Assembly: GCF_949628265.1 (NCBI RefSeq)
Contig: NC_088786.1
Span: forward strand, 33,377,681-33,441,680
Reading direction: 5' to 3'
DNA from: Cloeon dipterum
Taxonomy: Eukaryota; Arthropoda; Insecta; Ephemeroptera; Baetidae
Length of the DNA stretch: 64,000 bases
Each line of letters opens with the position of its first letter. Within the stretch, counting starts at the first letter, position 1. The position numbers and the translations under genes are program-made. Positions 1 through 15,300 of this stretch are shown here, piece by piece. The notes below the pieces were generated by a model. That model worked only from the letters and a program-made list of their open reading frames with translations, searched no databases and was not told the DNA's origin.

Positions 1-307
1 GGCGTCGGAAAGCAAGCGATCGGAATCGCGCCGGCTGGGAGCGAACAAAATTCGTCGGATCTCCGCTACGGTGTTATGGCGGGCGTGCAGTCGGTCGGCC
101 GCTCGTTCGTTTCCAATGCCAGGGTCTGATGCTGGCTGCGAGCAGGTCCATGGTTAGTTTGTGCTGAGGCGTCGAGAGCTAGCGAGCGAGCAGCAGCAGG
201 TCGGCGTTGGCGTCTAAAACGGACCCAGATTGGGACCCATGTGAGGCAGCTGAGCCGCCGACGATCGGATTGCTTTTCCCGGGAGAGCACCGCCACCCCC
301 GGAAAAA

Positions 308-3300
308 ATGTTTCAGTGCATTATTCAGCAGAGGAATGGCTGGATCAAGGGCAGTCCCGAAATGCGCGACGTCTTTCCAGGTACTTGTTTAACAATTTTC
401 TCTTCATTCACGCGGGTCGACAATGGGAAAAATGTTGAGCATTTTCGTCTTTTGTTCATCTTTTCGGTTTTTATCTCACGTTAGGTTCAATGTATGTATT
501 TTTATTTTTGGAGAAATTTATACGAGGGGTGAAATGGGATTTTTTTTAAGGAGTGGCAGATGCTGGATTTTGCGCCAAAAGTGAGCGGATGGTGCAACAT
601 AATACCTCTCATTAGTTGAAGAGCGCTTCTCCCCCAAAGCAGTTTTTAATTCAAGTCCCCCAAACAATTCAAAAGTGTGCCAGGAACCGAGTCGCACGTT
701 TTGCGGCGAAATTTTGCCTTGCATTTTGCGGGGCAGACGGGCAGGTGCGAGCGATCGGCCGCTGTTTACCCCCAGAAGCGCAATAAATAGAAAGAACCAC
801 CCCCTTTTTGCTGCTGCCACCGCCGCGTATAAATCTTGAGTCATCCAAAGTGCAGCAATATCGAGGGGACGTCGGGCGTCTGGAACTGCAGGAGCTACGA
901 TAATCCCGTTTGTGCTCGAATTGCTTTTATCGCGCTCCCGACACAGTGAGGAAACAGCGGACGGAATAAGAAATTTTCCCGAGTTGTTGGCTCTCGAACA
1001 GTCGTCAAGGACGCCGAGAGAGGGATGCATAATTTCCGAAGAATGCAGCACCAGATTCGAGTCGCTCGCTTTTGTTGCGGGATGAAAAGGAGGAACCTCC
1101 CCCTCACAACGGTCGTTTGAAAATAATAATTGCCCTTTGCATGCGCGCCGCATCCTTTAGAACTGAAAGGAATTAAGGCGGCACTAATGGTCCAGCCAGC
1201 ACAAAACCCTGTGTTGCAACCTGCAATGAATGAATAGTTAAAGAACCCGGCCCCAAGGCCAGAACCCAAATTGAAAATTTGACATGTTCAGCTCGTAATA
1301 AAATATGGAAGCACCTTTTCCCAGAGGTATATTGGTATGCTCCTTTTCTGCTTCAGGGCTCGAACTATTTACTCTGTCAAAGGAAATTGAAGTGAGGTGA
1401 CAATATTATTTTTTGTTAATATCTTTGACTGCTGATTCGGTGGTAGAAAAATAACCATTTCCAAAATAATATTTTCACTTTCAATGACGATCAAAAGTAA
1501 ATTATAGAAGTAATTTTTAGTCGCCCAGTGAATCATAACAGATTTGTTTGAAAACCATTGAGTGTCGTGCTGAAAGTTGCCTCATAGACGATGCCGCTGA
1601 ATCAGAAACGAAGGACGCAAAACCGCACTATTTCTGGTAATGACTCCACTCTGCGGTCAGTCTTTTTAACGGTGATAATTTCTTTTCTGCACACGTGTCA
1701 ATGCTGTGAAAGAGCCGCCCTGCAAACATCGTACGGTTCGCAAAGCGCGCCAATTTGGCAGAAAAAAGCTGTCTCGCATGTCCGCACTACATTAGGAAAA
1801 AGCAACGACCTTTGGAGAAAAAAAGTGGCCGGCCACTCGCTTCACGAGTTATGATTATTGCTGCTACCGGCGTGTGTATTATTAAAAAAATGGGAGATGC
1901 GAGTGGCGTACAGTTGCGCGCAAAATTGCAGCAGCCAAAGAAACTAGTCTCCCAATGTAAATACCAAATAATCGAGCAGTTGAGCCCTTAAAACAGTCGG
2001 AAAATCGTTCTACAAAACGGTGCAGTGATTCAGAATTCGGGGCGTAAGTTTATTTTTATATGGCTTTTATGATTGTTCGTACTTCTCTTTCAGGTAAAAA
2101 GGCAGAGAACAGTTAAGTGAAACAGCCGCGTGTTGTACAATAAAATTCCATTTAGATGATATTCATCATTTTGCTCCTCCAAGGGCACGCATGTTGGTTG
2201 CATTTCAATTCCCACATGAAAGTGGAATCTAATTTAGAATCGGATCAGCTGCGGTCGTTTTTTACACGTGTCGGCCTGAAAAAAAGTATCCACCGCATTC
2301 ACGTAAAAGACAGATATTTCACCCAAAGCTGCCACTTTGCAGCAGCCATAAAGAAGCCGAATATAAAACTCGCAGCCTAATACATTACCATTGCCGACCA
2401 GGATATTAACACGCCGAGGACGAACAATATTTTTAGTTAATCGGTAATGTGCATTATTAAACTCGGCAATTGCGGCATTGCGTGCGACCACAAAAGACAA
2501 AAATGTGTAACAATAATTTTCCAGAGCAATTGAAAGCGCGGCGGCGAGCAACAACATACTCAAAACGCTGGCTTTCACGTGTATCGACCTTGGCAGCGCG
2601 GGGCGAGCTGCCCCAGCGTGCACACCGCCCTTTCATACAGCAAAAGAGCATTCGCGTGTATTTGCAGAAAGGGTAACGCCAAACAGATTCGCAACACATA
2701 CACACGCGCGCGCGCTCCTCATCGTCGCCGCCGCCCTTTTATCTCTTTTACTTTTTCGCTGATGCATCCCATTAAAGTTTGCGGCGGCTGGAATTGAAAG
2801 CAGCAGTATAATCCCGAAAGGAAAGGCTCTTAATAAACTTCCCTTGATGTGTCTGAATAGTGAGTCTGAAAACGGCTCAAACAAAAATCTTGAGCAGCGA
2901 AACGACGTTGATGCACAGACCTGTCCCCAAATTTTTCACTAATTATATCTGAAGACGTTTATTTTTCCGCTTTTTTCTTGCTGGAAAGCAAATTTATCTA
3001 AAAAAAATAAAAAATCAAATCGGAACGTAAGAAGAATAATATTTTTATGAGTTGGCCTTAATCCTCTTATTATTGCTGTGATTTACGTATTTTTCTGTTC
3101 TCAACAACATTTATTTGTTCGACTTCTTACGCCAGCCGACTTAAAACCTGTACATTTGCCAAACCATAGAAATAAACACTTTGTTGCCACGGGAAAGCAA
3201 TTATTGTGTTTGGTTTGGAAAAATATGCTGTTGGTATAACATGCAGCCACAAAAGACCGACGCTTTGCATTACTATTTATTATTCTCGTCTCCCGCGACG

Positions 3301-6300
3301 AATCGTGAATTAATTCTCGGCCCCAGCGTGCATTAATAAACAAGCCGAAATGAGAATCATCCGCTTTTGTGCGGGATTATTTATTGGACCCGTGCTGCAA
3401 CAGAGCACCCCCGTGTCGTCTGGCGCGTGCTTGATATTTTTAAACGTGGTGCAGGTTGAAGCGTCTCGCCGACTTTTGTAATTGAATTCCCCCTCCGCCG
3501 CCGGCAGGAGGATGCAACAAATGGTCCAATCTGCGGGTGCAGCGAACAATGATGCACTCACTCTTTTCCATACTTTATTTGGCGGCGTAATTAGGCGCAC
3601 GTCGGTTTGGGCGAGCTCACGAGTTTTGGGCGGCAACGGTGCAGGGTGTGGCTGACGCCGTTTGAAAGGAGCAAAGGGAGGCTGGCTGTTCTCATCTCGG
3701 CGGCGGCAGATCAATAAATGGCATCCAGCAGCCCCCTTATAGCCAGCCCTGATGTTTGCAAATATGATGCGCGCAATTTTATTGCAAAAAGAACACCGCG
3801 CACACCGCATCATGCCGTGTTTTTCTGCACGTACGCTGCGAAATGAGTAAATTAATGCATTCCGTTTTTTTTTTCGCCAGCACAATTTTGCCAAACGAAC
3901 GCACAGAACTTTTTCTCTCGCGCCGTTTCGCGATCGTCCAAACACGCGGAATGGGGCCAACACAAAACAGCTCTTTTTGTGCGTCGTCAAAGAGACACAG
4001 ATTGAGGGGTCGTGTCTGTCAACGGAGCGGCGGTAAAAATAATCGAGTTAGCCTGACCGAATGCATGCGGCGAGACGCAGATTTCCTGTGCTCTCGCTCG
4101 CCCGCTCGCGCACCCACCCGCCCGCTTGCCACGGCTGTGATTGAGTGTTGACATTCCCGGCAGCTGCTCTTACGTGCACCAGAGGTTAACATCATCAACT
4201 TATAATTTCAACCCCTTCTCGCCGGCGGCACGAGGAGCCAGCCAGAGAGCGCCACTCGACTCCTCCCTGCTCTGGCCGTTTTTGCGTCGCAGCAGAGAGA
4301 TGCACTCACTCAGCTGCTGATGAAACCTTCGCTTTTCACCTTTTCGAGTCGACACGCGTGATTAGCTAATTTCACTCACGCCGCCGAAAATTAGTCGTTA
4401 TTCGTTTAACCGCCGCCATAATTTCCCTTCCGTTAGCTAATCAGTGTTCCCTTTTCACACGAGGCTGTGTGTTTCGCAATATTCCTACGAATAGTTTAAG
4501 ATTTAACTTTAGATGAGCAATTTGGACCACGCTCCCTATCTCGATTCTAAATAGCTTAAAAGCAAATTTCTCTTGGCTTCGGTGTGAAAGTCCAAACTTT
4601 TTTAATGACCGTCACTTTCATCTTCTCCAAGCTGCAGTTGTTGTGGCTTAAAATTGATAAACCGCATATAGAAAACCGAAATCGAGACAGAACACGGGGG
4701 TGAGTCACACACGTGGTATAAGCGTCTTGTTTTCGCGCATCGTCGGGGTTCAAGTCCACGTGCGTGCGTCGTCGTGCGGGTAGTGAGTCAGTGCAGGTTG
4801 CTTTTTTCCTTTCCACCCACTCACGGTGGCACATGCGGAGCACAAAGTCTCGGCCGCCGCACACGCCCACGCCGCCTCTGTTCATCGTGAACGCGGCGGC
4901 CTCAATTGATCTTTGCTCCTGTGCTTTGTTCTTCCTCTCAGTCAGGGCTTGCCCGCTTTGCTCACATAATTGGCGGAAAGAAACGGCTATTCATATCTTA
5001 ATGCCAATTGATTTTTTCCGTGCCGAATCCATGCCATTAATTCGCCTCTTGAGCAGGCACTTAAATTTGGTCTCCTTAAGTGACTCCATTGTATAAATTT
5101 AAGATGTTGGGCTACTAAACTTTCTTGTACTAAAAATTGTTTCACTTCCTCTGAAACCAACATCAAAGATCTAAGAATGTGTAGGAAGCAAATTTCATTT
5201 TCTCCCGGACGAAAAAGAATCACACGATTGTTGCAACAAGGAAAATTAGATTTCAACAAAGAAAACTTTTTGTTATTGTGACATCTTATACGTAATCCTT
5301 CCATTTTACAATTTCTTTCTTCATGTTTGAATTTCGTTATTTTTATTTGCCCAACGAAAACGATGTTTCACAAGTTTCCACTTCGTCTTTGTGATGTCCA
5401 ATAATATTGCATTTACCGAATGTGCAAGGGGCTTTGCTACGATATTTTACAACAAATTTCGTAACAATGCATATAGAGCTTGCAGCAGAATTCAGAATTC
5501 GGTTTGCGTGTGCTTGGAGCATAGACATAAATAGTTTTAACAGCTTCGCGATTTATCTCTGTCAGGTCAGGGGCCCTTTGTTTGTTTGCTTGACTTTTGG
5601 GTTCACACTGTGTGTTGGAGGCGGAATTGCGTGCGTGGCTCGATCCAGTAATTGAAATAATGCACGCGCAGAACGGGATCAAAGGTTTTCTCTCGTCTGG
5701 AAATCGGTTTATTGCCGCGCCGTTTGAGACGATTCCCGAAACACAGGCCCGACGCACACACGCAAAAAAGCAGACGTTAGAAGGTTCCCTGTTTTTTTTT
5801 TTATTTCTATTATATTTAGCCGTGACTCATATGTCACAGGGTTCGTTAGGAAATTTTGCTTGATGCAATAATTTTTAAAGTCAATCAGCCAATGGTGAGC
5901 AGCGGTTTGCAAAAAAAGGCGTCCGACCTAATTACGGCGCGAGCAGATAATTGGGCCGACGGCATTATGCTATATGCTCCCCTCGGCTGGGCCGGCCGGC
6001 CGGCCAACATCTGCTGCTCGTTAAATTTCGTCAACAAGAGTGTTCCCTGTTTGGCTTGTTTTGCTTTCCTCCGTGAGGCGTAGAAGAAAGAGAGCAAGGA
6101 AGGGGCGAATGTGAAGTGCAGTTTGTTCAGATCTGCCATCAGTTAGTTTCTCTTTTCAGCGGCACCAAAATAGGAACAGCTAAAGATTTGAAATCAACCA
6201 TTTTTTGGCAGTCTATCGCGATTCCAAGGCCTCGTTGTCACAAATCAATTTAAATTTTTATATTATTTCTTGGAAACTCGAGCACGAACGCTGCGCTGCA

Positions 6301-9300
6301 CAGAATGACACATGCGTTTAACAATTTGCAACTCAACGCCGAGACTCTGATTTCCTTGTTCAAAAATCGATCACCTTTCGTCGGAGTTTGTATTTCCTCG
6401 AAGCTCTGCTTTCAGTACGCACGCAGGGCTGTCTTTTATTCCAAATTTAAGAGGGTGGCAAAATCGAACACTGCCGCGGGCTCACGTGCGTCTTCCCCTT
6501 TACACAAATCACGACCCGTATATCTCTTTTTCGCCCCTCGTGAGTACCGAACAAACGCGCCCTTGCCCCCGCCTGCGCGCAAGACGCACGTGACGAGTTG
6601 GCCAAGACGGATATATTTATTATTGCACGCGTGCTAATGCGTCACTCAAGGCGCCAGCCGTCTCATTATTATTCGGGGAGCTCTAAAAAGAGGCGCCTAA
6701 TCCCTTCGTCACCCCTTTCAATAAATCGTCGCCGCGCTAATTCAGCTTTTCTTTGCTAGCCAACGCGGCGGTGCTGATTTATTGGAGCCACTTTTTGTAC
6801 GACAGACCGCCCGACCAGCAGCCGCCTTTGCGGCCAAGACGAGAGAGTACAGCACAAATCCGCGAGTGGAAAATGTATATTTCACGGCTGGCAGATCAAA
6901 ACTAAAACTTTCCGGCCTTGGACTTGCAGCACGGTTCAAACCTGTTTCGCGAGAGTGTCGCCGCCGCCACCGCTGCTGCTGTACTCGGTTTCACCGCTAA
7001 TTTATTTTCGGTGCGAACAATGTTGTGTCCACGGACGATAACAACTTAGCTGAAAAAAGCACAAAGAAATCCGCCTCCACCTGGTCGGCCCACAGTCTAT
7101 ATAGCACTGCGATCTTTATGATCGCTTGAATATACTGTATATTTAAATTATTTGGTGCAATCAGGTTTTATCGGCAAGCAGAAATATTTTGCCTTTACAT
7201 GATCCAAATGCGAGACATACAAAAATTGATCATAATTACGCCTGCGTTATAAATTTTTTCAAAAAGTTAGCTTATATTAGACACCCCATAAAATTATTTT
7301 CGCAACTGCTTTTATAGATATAAAGCTATAATGACGGAAGAAGAAAAATGCAAGAGCCAATTTCTATTTGGAAACGCAGAAAAGGAAAATCATTCCGGCG
7401 AAGATGATTATTAGCTCTCTTGTGCCCCACATGAAACGCTGAAAGTGGTCCTTGCGATCATTTTACTATTCCAAAAGCTGCACGTCATCTTTCATCGTTG
7501 GCTTGGTGGTTTTTTCTTTTTGCGCCGGTCGCCATTGATTACTTTTCTCCATAGCGCGTTAGACGCGTTGACCGCAGAAAATCGTGACTGTTTTGCTGCG
7601 AGGAAACACTTTTATTTCTTGTCACTGCTCAATCATCGCAGAAATCCAATCGAATGCTTTTTTACGACACGAAACAACGCGGTCGAAAGCTGCTTTATTT
7701 GGGGTTTCCTAAAAATGCGAGCCTCCCAGCATAATTATATAATTATTCAGTCAGGCTGGCAGCGTTTCCGATCCACGGTCAACACACGTGCTCCCATGTT
7801 AGGCGATATGCTCATTTTTTTTTATTAAACTGTAACTAAACACGCCTCTTTTGTGTTTTTTCTCTCGGAAAACATCTTTAAGTTTATTAGGGCGTCTCTA
7901 CAGGAATTCACAACGACTGCTCTGCATTAATGGATTTTTGTCTAACTTTCTTTGTAGTAAATAGGGTGATCCTTTTTTAGTAATATGAAAGGAATTTATA
8001 AATAGTTTGAGGTTGGTATCGATTTCGGCCCAAACGAGACAAGATTTTAATCTCACATTCCGAACAGAATCGTTTTTCAACTTTGTTTGAAGTGAGTTTT
8101 AATGTTGCAAGGCCGTCTGATGGCGTAATTGCCGCCAAGTCTTATTATTATTTATCTCCCTTGTGTTTCGTATAAAGTTGGTTGGGCTTTTTCTTCTTCG
8201 TTTTCTCGCTGCAGGTTGCGGCGCGCACATACTTCAAGGGCACCAACCAGCTCCTTTTTATTTTCCTCTGCGCAAGTAAATGTGCGCTTTCCACACTTCT
8301 CCAGCGCGACTTGCTTCGAATTCGCTGATGCCAGCACGGATTTGCATTCCTAATTGAAATGAGCGAGTGTAAACACACGCTCGTTGCTTGGCGCAGACCG
8401 CAGATAAAAAAAACAGTGTTGCCGACGCAGGAAGTGACGTTTCGGCGGTCTAATTGACAGCCGGGCATTGTGATGGCCGCTGTTGTTGTAATTAAGCCGC
8501 GGCGTGGCCTCATGTTGTAATTACATCAGCAGGAATTTTTGTTCCTCGGGGCAACTGGGTCGAACCAACCAACAGCGTTTTCTCACTAATTTTTACTATA
8601 CTGCGACGTGAAAAAGCCGAGACTCTTGTCGTGAGTTTTTATTGCAGAATGTTTCAAGAGTTATCGGCTGGAATTTTTTTGGAACTTGACTTTTATCGCT
8701 GCTGGCGCATAATGTGAAAGGGCGGCACGCCAGTGCATAATATTTCATTTCGACCGAGAATTAGAATTATGCGTCGGCGGCTGGAGAGGGCTGTGACCTT
8801 TCGTCCACTGCAGCAGCAGCAGCAGCACGCGGGGTTGCGTGCGTCGCGCCGCTGAAAAATGCACTCTCGGGAAATGGAGAGACCCACCGACGGCGGAGTG
8901 CAATTATTTGAATGCGACGCAGCTTGCGACCATTATTTGTTTGTTTTCGTGAGTCGTGAGGCGGCGCACGTGAAAACAAAGCCGCCAGTCCTTTTCTATC
9001 TCGTTATTTATTATTCGAATGGCCGCGTTAGGTACGGATCGGGAAATAGATATTATATTAATGTGTTTATTGAAGGGGCGTGCGTGAGACTGCTCGGCTA
9101 TAATTGTTCCAGTCGTGAGCGGGATAGTAAAAAATTAGCCTGCATCACAAGGATGGCCTTATCGCGATCTGTGCGGATCGGACGAGGATAAAATATTAAC
9201 TCGATTTGTTTATACTCCATTTTTGTCTCGATCGAAAGAACAGTTGTTTGTCATTGTATCAAAGTCGATCATTTTTAACTCGGGCCGCCTTTGTAGCTGT

Positions 9301-12300
9301 TTTCCATCTCGATGAGCAGCTAATGAGATCAATGTTGACTCTGATCAGGCGGCTGATTTTGAACGAAGGACCGAAATATGCAGATGACCCCTCGAACACT
9401 CTGAGGTGACACACACGCGACTGCAATATAGACAAGGAAGCGGAAATCTGGCCCTTGCTTTGCTGGATCAACTTAACACGCGCCGTACGCGGATGGAAAA
9501 CCACACCCTCGCTCCCTACGCGAGGATAAACACACTGCAGCTCGGCTCATTTTCCTATAAAGCCGGTCACGTGACGCGCTGCGAGTCAAACAAAATATAT
9601 CCTAATCAGGCACATCCTCCCCCGCGGACGGAATCATGAAATCTTATTTATCACAGTCAGCGGAGAGTGAAAGGAAGATGGCTGTGAAATACCCGACCCG
9701 ATCGGAATGCAAGACAATGCTCATTGTGTATAATCTGTATGTATGTATTGCCGGGGTGGAGCTCCTCGTCAGTGCGTCTCGAGCTCGAGGATCCGTCTGT
9801 CTGGCTGCCACGAGGGGGAGGATGCGCTTATTTCGGGACCTGCCGGCCTGTTCACCCCCAATTATTATTATTTACTCCACCACAGTGGAAACCTGATGCA
9901 CGGCAGAGCCGGTGCAGCAGACGGCAGTGGATCGAATTTCTTTTTTTAAAAATCTTTCTGGAAGTGATGTTTTCTTTCTGACCGCAAATCCTGACTCACT
10001 TAGACCTGAAAATTTCAGCCTTTTACTGCCCGTTGCCTGTCGCTGTTAATGCATTCTCAGTTTTTGAACCGTCATCGTCGTGCCCTGCCTGCTCACTATC
10101 TCCGACTCATGCACGATTTGAAGAAAATGACCGCTCAAGGCTCAAGGACAGGATCAGCGCTGAAATTGATCCTGCGGACGGGCGGAGAAATCGTAGACGC
10201 AGTACGTGTACGCGCGGTGTGCAGGTGCACACGCATGTATAAATAATGCTAGCACGTGAAATTGTCGCCTGTTGGTGTTGATGTTCAAAGCGGACGGACG
10301 GACGGACACCTCTCGTTCTCTACTCGGATTGGTGTTCGTCACGGTCTGTCCCTTGAGAATAAAAATGCTGCGACGTGACTTGCTCTCTTATATTATACAT
10401 ATATATAGCACCGAAGCGGCAAAAACCTGGCCGCGTCTCTTTTTGCAAAGGTCGACGGGCCAGGCGAGCGTAAGAAAAGCGGAAATTTGCTTGGAACGCT
10501 AATTTTCCCCGAGATTATCTGCATTGCAGCAGTGTAGGGTGTAGGGCCGGTGTTACTCGTACTTGCGTAACTACGCAAGCACATACTGCACGGCTACGGC
10601 CGAGCGCATAAATTTTGCACCGAGTGGAATCAGAGAAGCCGCGGCTCGCATTTCATTCGTCTCTCGCCCCAGTCAGCAGCTTTCTTTCTTCTATCGTTTC
10701 TGATTAAAATGCAAATTCCGTATCGCCGAGTGAGGACGGAGGAAAAACATCCAGCTCAAAGATTACAAATTGGGAATAAAAATCATGAACGTTTTCTAAT
10801 TTATGCCGGCCGCGCTGCCTTTTACGGTTTTCCAATAATGGATGGAATCCTTGGAATCAAACGAAGCAGCAATAATTCTTTCTCTTCGCAGGTCTCCGCA
10901 GAAATGTGTTGATACACTTACTCGGTTTACCTGGACGGCAATTAGCCTTGCATTATGCTAATGTCGAGACGCTCATCCCACTCGACTTGTCCGACGCCGG
11001 CAAACGCATACACAAACACACTCCCAGTCTTGATTCCCCTTGGTTCGTCCTGATCATTTTCAATGAGCCGCGATTTGTAAGGCCAAAGTTCACGGACGCG
11101 ACAGCAAAGTTGAGCCCCTGCTTTTATCCCGCATTATTAGTAAAGGTGGTCTTTTTCTTTCTACTTTATTCGGTTTGTTGTGTGCCACCATTACATGCGA
11201 GAGCTATATGTTTTTTTCTGCGGCGCTGTTTCCGGACTGACCGAGATAAACACAGAGAGCGAGGAGAAATTGGATGCCTTTGCCTTTTCGTGCGTTTATT
11301 TATCTCGCTGGGAAAGGAAACGCCGCGACTCGATGAACTTATTTAATTCGATTGACGTTGTTTCCAGCTAACTGGTTCGAAAGCACACTTAATTTATATA
11401 CGAATTTGAAGAAATCGTCTTTCTGATCTGGCTAAGTCAGATTTTATTTTAATGCGAGATTCACCAACTAATATTAATGTATGCATTTCGCTGCTGGTCT
11501 AAAAGGACCGGTTTTCGCGTGCTAAAACTGATGGCAGCCCTTTAAGCTCCAGTCAGATAAAACGCGAAGAGCATGTTCCCACCATTACTCAATCGCGAAC
11601 AAGCTTTCCGCGTGCATTAATTTAATTGAAACGATAACGAATTACACAAAAAGTGGCTGCCATGCGCAGTGGTTTGTGCTGCTTGAAACGCGTGTTAATG
11701 CAGCCACGGTTGGTCATTGACAGCCAGTTGGTTTGCATCAAGCAACGACAAAAAAAATGATGAAACTGTAGAAAAAAGTCGAAAACAGAGACTTAACATT
11801 GTGCGTTGCGGCACACACACATGGCTTTTAAAGAATTTTTCGTCCCTATCGAAAAGCAGGCGCCGAGAACCCACAGTATTTGACATCCCACGTGCACAAC
11901 TAAAGGAGAACCAACAGCCCACATTTTAACTCTTAATTCGCTTGCTGGAAGTGCATATTGTCTGACACATTGGATTATCAGCTTTTCTGCTCAATGATTA
12001 TTGTTCAACCCAAACTTTTCAGCCCTTCCATGAGCTCGCAGTAATGAGAATTGGGAATGTTTTCCACGGTGCTCATTGTTCAACCGATTATGGGCGTCGA
12101 TGGGATCTTCCGTGCGCAAAGAAAAATGATGAGAGCGGCGCCGGCACAATAACGTATACAAACGCGACTTCCGCTCGATTTAATAAATCATAAATAGCTC
12201 GTCAGGGGTCCAGCAACACATGCGCCGGAATCTTGTTTACAAGAGTCTGCATGCACCGTGGTGTATTTACAGTGTCCACTGTCGTTAATAAACTTTTAGT

Positions 12301-15300
12301 AATCTTTGAGACCGCTTGAATGGCTTCCAGTGGCGCCGTATCTTTATTCTGACACTACTTCATTGAGAGAAAATAAATAAAACGTGTTGATGATGCTCCC
12401 GTAGTGAGTGAAAGCGATTTCATCTCGGTTCCCAATTGTATTAAATCAATCTGGCAGCTGAGGAAGCGGCCTTCGCGCAGTGAGTGGCTCCGAAGGCGAA
12501 TTATTGGCTCCTTTGCATGCGACTTCCGGCCTTTGTTGCGCAGATTACGAGTAGTGGTGCGTGCTCAGTGCCCAAACTGCGATTATGAATTAGTAATATA
12601 CAGACCGGCGTTTTCCAAGCTACACACACACGCAAGTAATTAGATAGGGGCGCCCCGCTGACCGACGCCTTTTCCCCGAGCACCGCATTAGTCATCTGCC
12701 AAGCAAATAGAAACGTTATGTGTTCCTCGATGCACAAATTGCTGCAAAGAAAGAAAGTCTTTCGCCGAAACATCTTTCATACTTTTTTATGTTATCTCTA
12801 TTCGATCGTATGGAGAGAAATGCATCTGATGCCGCGAGTCGAGTGATGAATGTTGATGTGGAGCCTTGGCCCCAATGAGGTGCATCGTCATTTTCACCAG
12901 AGTTGCTCGGCTCGTCGGTATCACCGGTCGATGGAAATAGAAACAGATTGTACGTTCGCATATATATGCGGTGTCTGCGGGCAGAAAAGAAGTCAACGCG
13001 TCTCTAATTCTGCGGCGTACTGACCGACCACGCCCGCCGAATCAATTTCGAAGCAAATCAGAAAGCGATAAACCAAACCATTCGAATAAGCAAACAATGG
13101 GCATCTGGCGAGTGCAGCCGGCGAAAGAATGACCGTAAAATTTGAAACACGGGGACACGCTAGTGTATCCAAGTCGGTCCAGAAATAGATTTCGTCTTGA
13201 AACAAGACCTTAAATTGTGTAACAAACGCCGCGCGGCTGCAGCGCGGCGTTTCTTTCTTCGAATAAGGGGAACGTTATTAAGTGTGCTCCTTCTTCTCTC
13301 TCTCTCTCTCTTAAAAGGCCGATTAAAAAACAAGCCATGCGACTAGAACTCGATTCCATTGTTCACGACACGAGAAATTTGTTATTCAAAATGCCCGCTT
13401 TTCTCTCGCATAAAAATCTATTGTTGCGTTTTGTTTTTTGCCGCTGAATCAAGTGCGGAGGCAGCTGAAAATCAAGTTTCTTTCATTGTACCTACTTGTC
13501 GCCGCGTAAAATAGGATAGGGAGGAGTTCTTGCACTTCCTTCTGCAGAGAAACCCTACAAATCGTGAACTTAAAGTGATATCCTGCCTCAACACGATGTT
13601 TAGCCTTCTTCCTCTCGGCTACATCCTTTCCAAGATACATACAGCTAGCGCTCTCGAGCCGCTCGCAAATTACACCAATTCACAATAATATTTATTTGAC
13701 GTTTGAAGCGAGTCGATGTATCGTGGGCGTAAAACGATGTTGATGTTGGGAAAGAATATGTACATCCTCGAGTTATCCAAATCCATCATGCCGTATTTTT
13801 ATTTCCATTCATTATTTTTTTATTGTGTCCACAGACATCAGACTGCAGTTGGCCGAACAGCTGCGATGTCTGGACGCCCGCATGGAAAGCCAGGTGTCGC
13901 TGGTGACCGAGCTGCAGGACTACTTCAGGAAGAGGGCTGAGGTGGAGCTGGACTACAGCAAGAGCTTGGACAAACTGTCAAAGTCGCTGTCACTGCGACA
14001 CCGCGAGCAGAAACAAAAGTATGAATTCCTAATTAATTTCACGGCTCCCTCTTTTATAACACGCACGATATTTTTTTTTCGCAGACGCGAGCAGTGGCCG
14101 CTGTTCTCCAGCTACTCGTGCTGGCAGCATCTGCTGAGCCACACAAAGGGCCTCAGCAAGGACCACGCGGCCCTGAGCGAGATCTACTCGGTGCACCTGG
14201 TGGGTCGTCTCGCCGGCCTCATGGACGACGTCCAGCGAATCTACAGAAGGGTGAGTGCCGGCTTTTTGCTTCCCTTGAATTTTGCAACATCTGCTGCTGA
14301 AAGGCGATAGCTCTTAATCTTGATTCGAGGCGCTCATTGAAATATTGGGTTTCTTGCGCGCGCACGGGGTGTCGGAATGAAAGCCACTCTTTTTGTCCAC
14401 TTGCAGCTGAAAATCTTGCAATTGGCGAGCGCGCACCTCCTCGCATTTCACGCACCGAGTGATGGCGATCTCGGCATGGATTTATTGCCTCTCGCTCGCA
14501 TAAAGCGTCTTCCTGTCGGCTGCAATTCACACGCTCGTTTTTATTCCGCAGTGCCGAGAGATTGGTTACGAAACACACGAAGAGCTGCTGAGAGTTTTGC
14601 ACGAACTGCACACAACCAGCAAGACGTGGCTCGGCTACCAGGCGGAGGCCAGACAGGCTGAGAGCAAACTGCGACTCGCCGAAGCCCAGCGCACCAAACT
14701 TGAGAACTCGATCCCCAAAGAAAAGAGGGAGCGCTCTAAAAAGTATAGAGTGATCGAGAAGGAGGTTCTCAAGGTAATTGTAGATCTTGTCGCCAATTTA
14801 TTTATTTCTAATATTAATATTCCATTCAGAGGAAAAATAAATTCAACGACGCCCAGCTGAAGGCCCTGAAGGCGCGAAACGAGTACGTGCTGTGCCTCGA
14901 GGCGTCCAACACCACAGTCCACAAATACTTTGTGGACGACCTCTCTGATATAATAGACGTAAGCATATCTATTGGTCCTCTTGACGAGCACGCTCACTCT
15001 CTTTATTCCAACAGTGCATGGATCTGGGTTTCCATCATTGCATCTCAGGAGCCATGATGACCCACGTTGCTGCCGAGGAAGGCCGCCAGCAATCAGTTCA
15101 AGCGGGACTTGACCAGATGGCCGCCACCGTGGCCGCCTTGGACTCTCGACTCGACAAACAGAGGTTCCTTGAGTCCAATCACACCGCTTTCATGATCCCC
15201 AAGAAATTCGAAGTGCAGGGCTCGCGAACGGATGAGGAGGTTTGTTTCTCAACTTTAATCAGACGAAATCTTGATTAAAGGGAATGCTCGCAGGTCACCA

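Larger units (their letters stand above)
381..13834 (+). other. First intron of srGAP (13.45 kb)
   Basis: No gene can be supported here. It alternates GC-rich blocks with AT-rich ones. Long open frames on either strand (for example minus 518-1153 and 3310-3990) show no family motif and look like chance openings in stop-poor, GC-rich DNA. Short simple repeats occur at 8811-8826, 10291-10308 and 13294-13311. A long first intron of a guidance-signalling gene is a common place for enhancers, but nothing specific can be read from one sequence. Confidence 0.6.

Noticed and set aside
518-1153. 211-codon minus-strand frame
   Set aside because: No family signature or splice context; antisense within the first srGAP intron.
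3310-3990. 226-codon open frame on the minus strand in the srGAP intron
   Set aside because: No recognisable motif, compositionally mixed, inside an intron; stop-poor GC-rich DNA explains it.
4740-4770. GGTTCAAGTCC resembling a tRNA T-arm
   Set aside because: No acceptor stem, D-arm or anticodon arm could be built around it.
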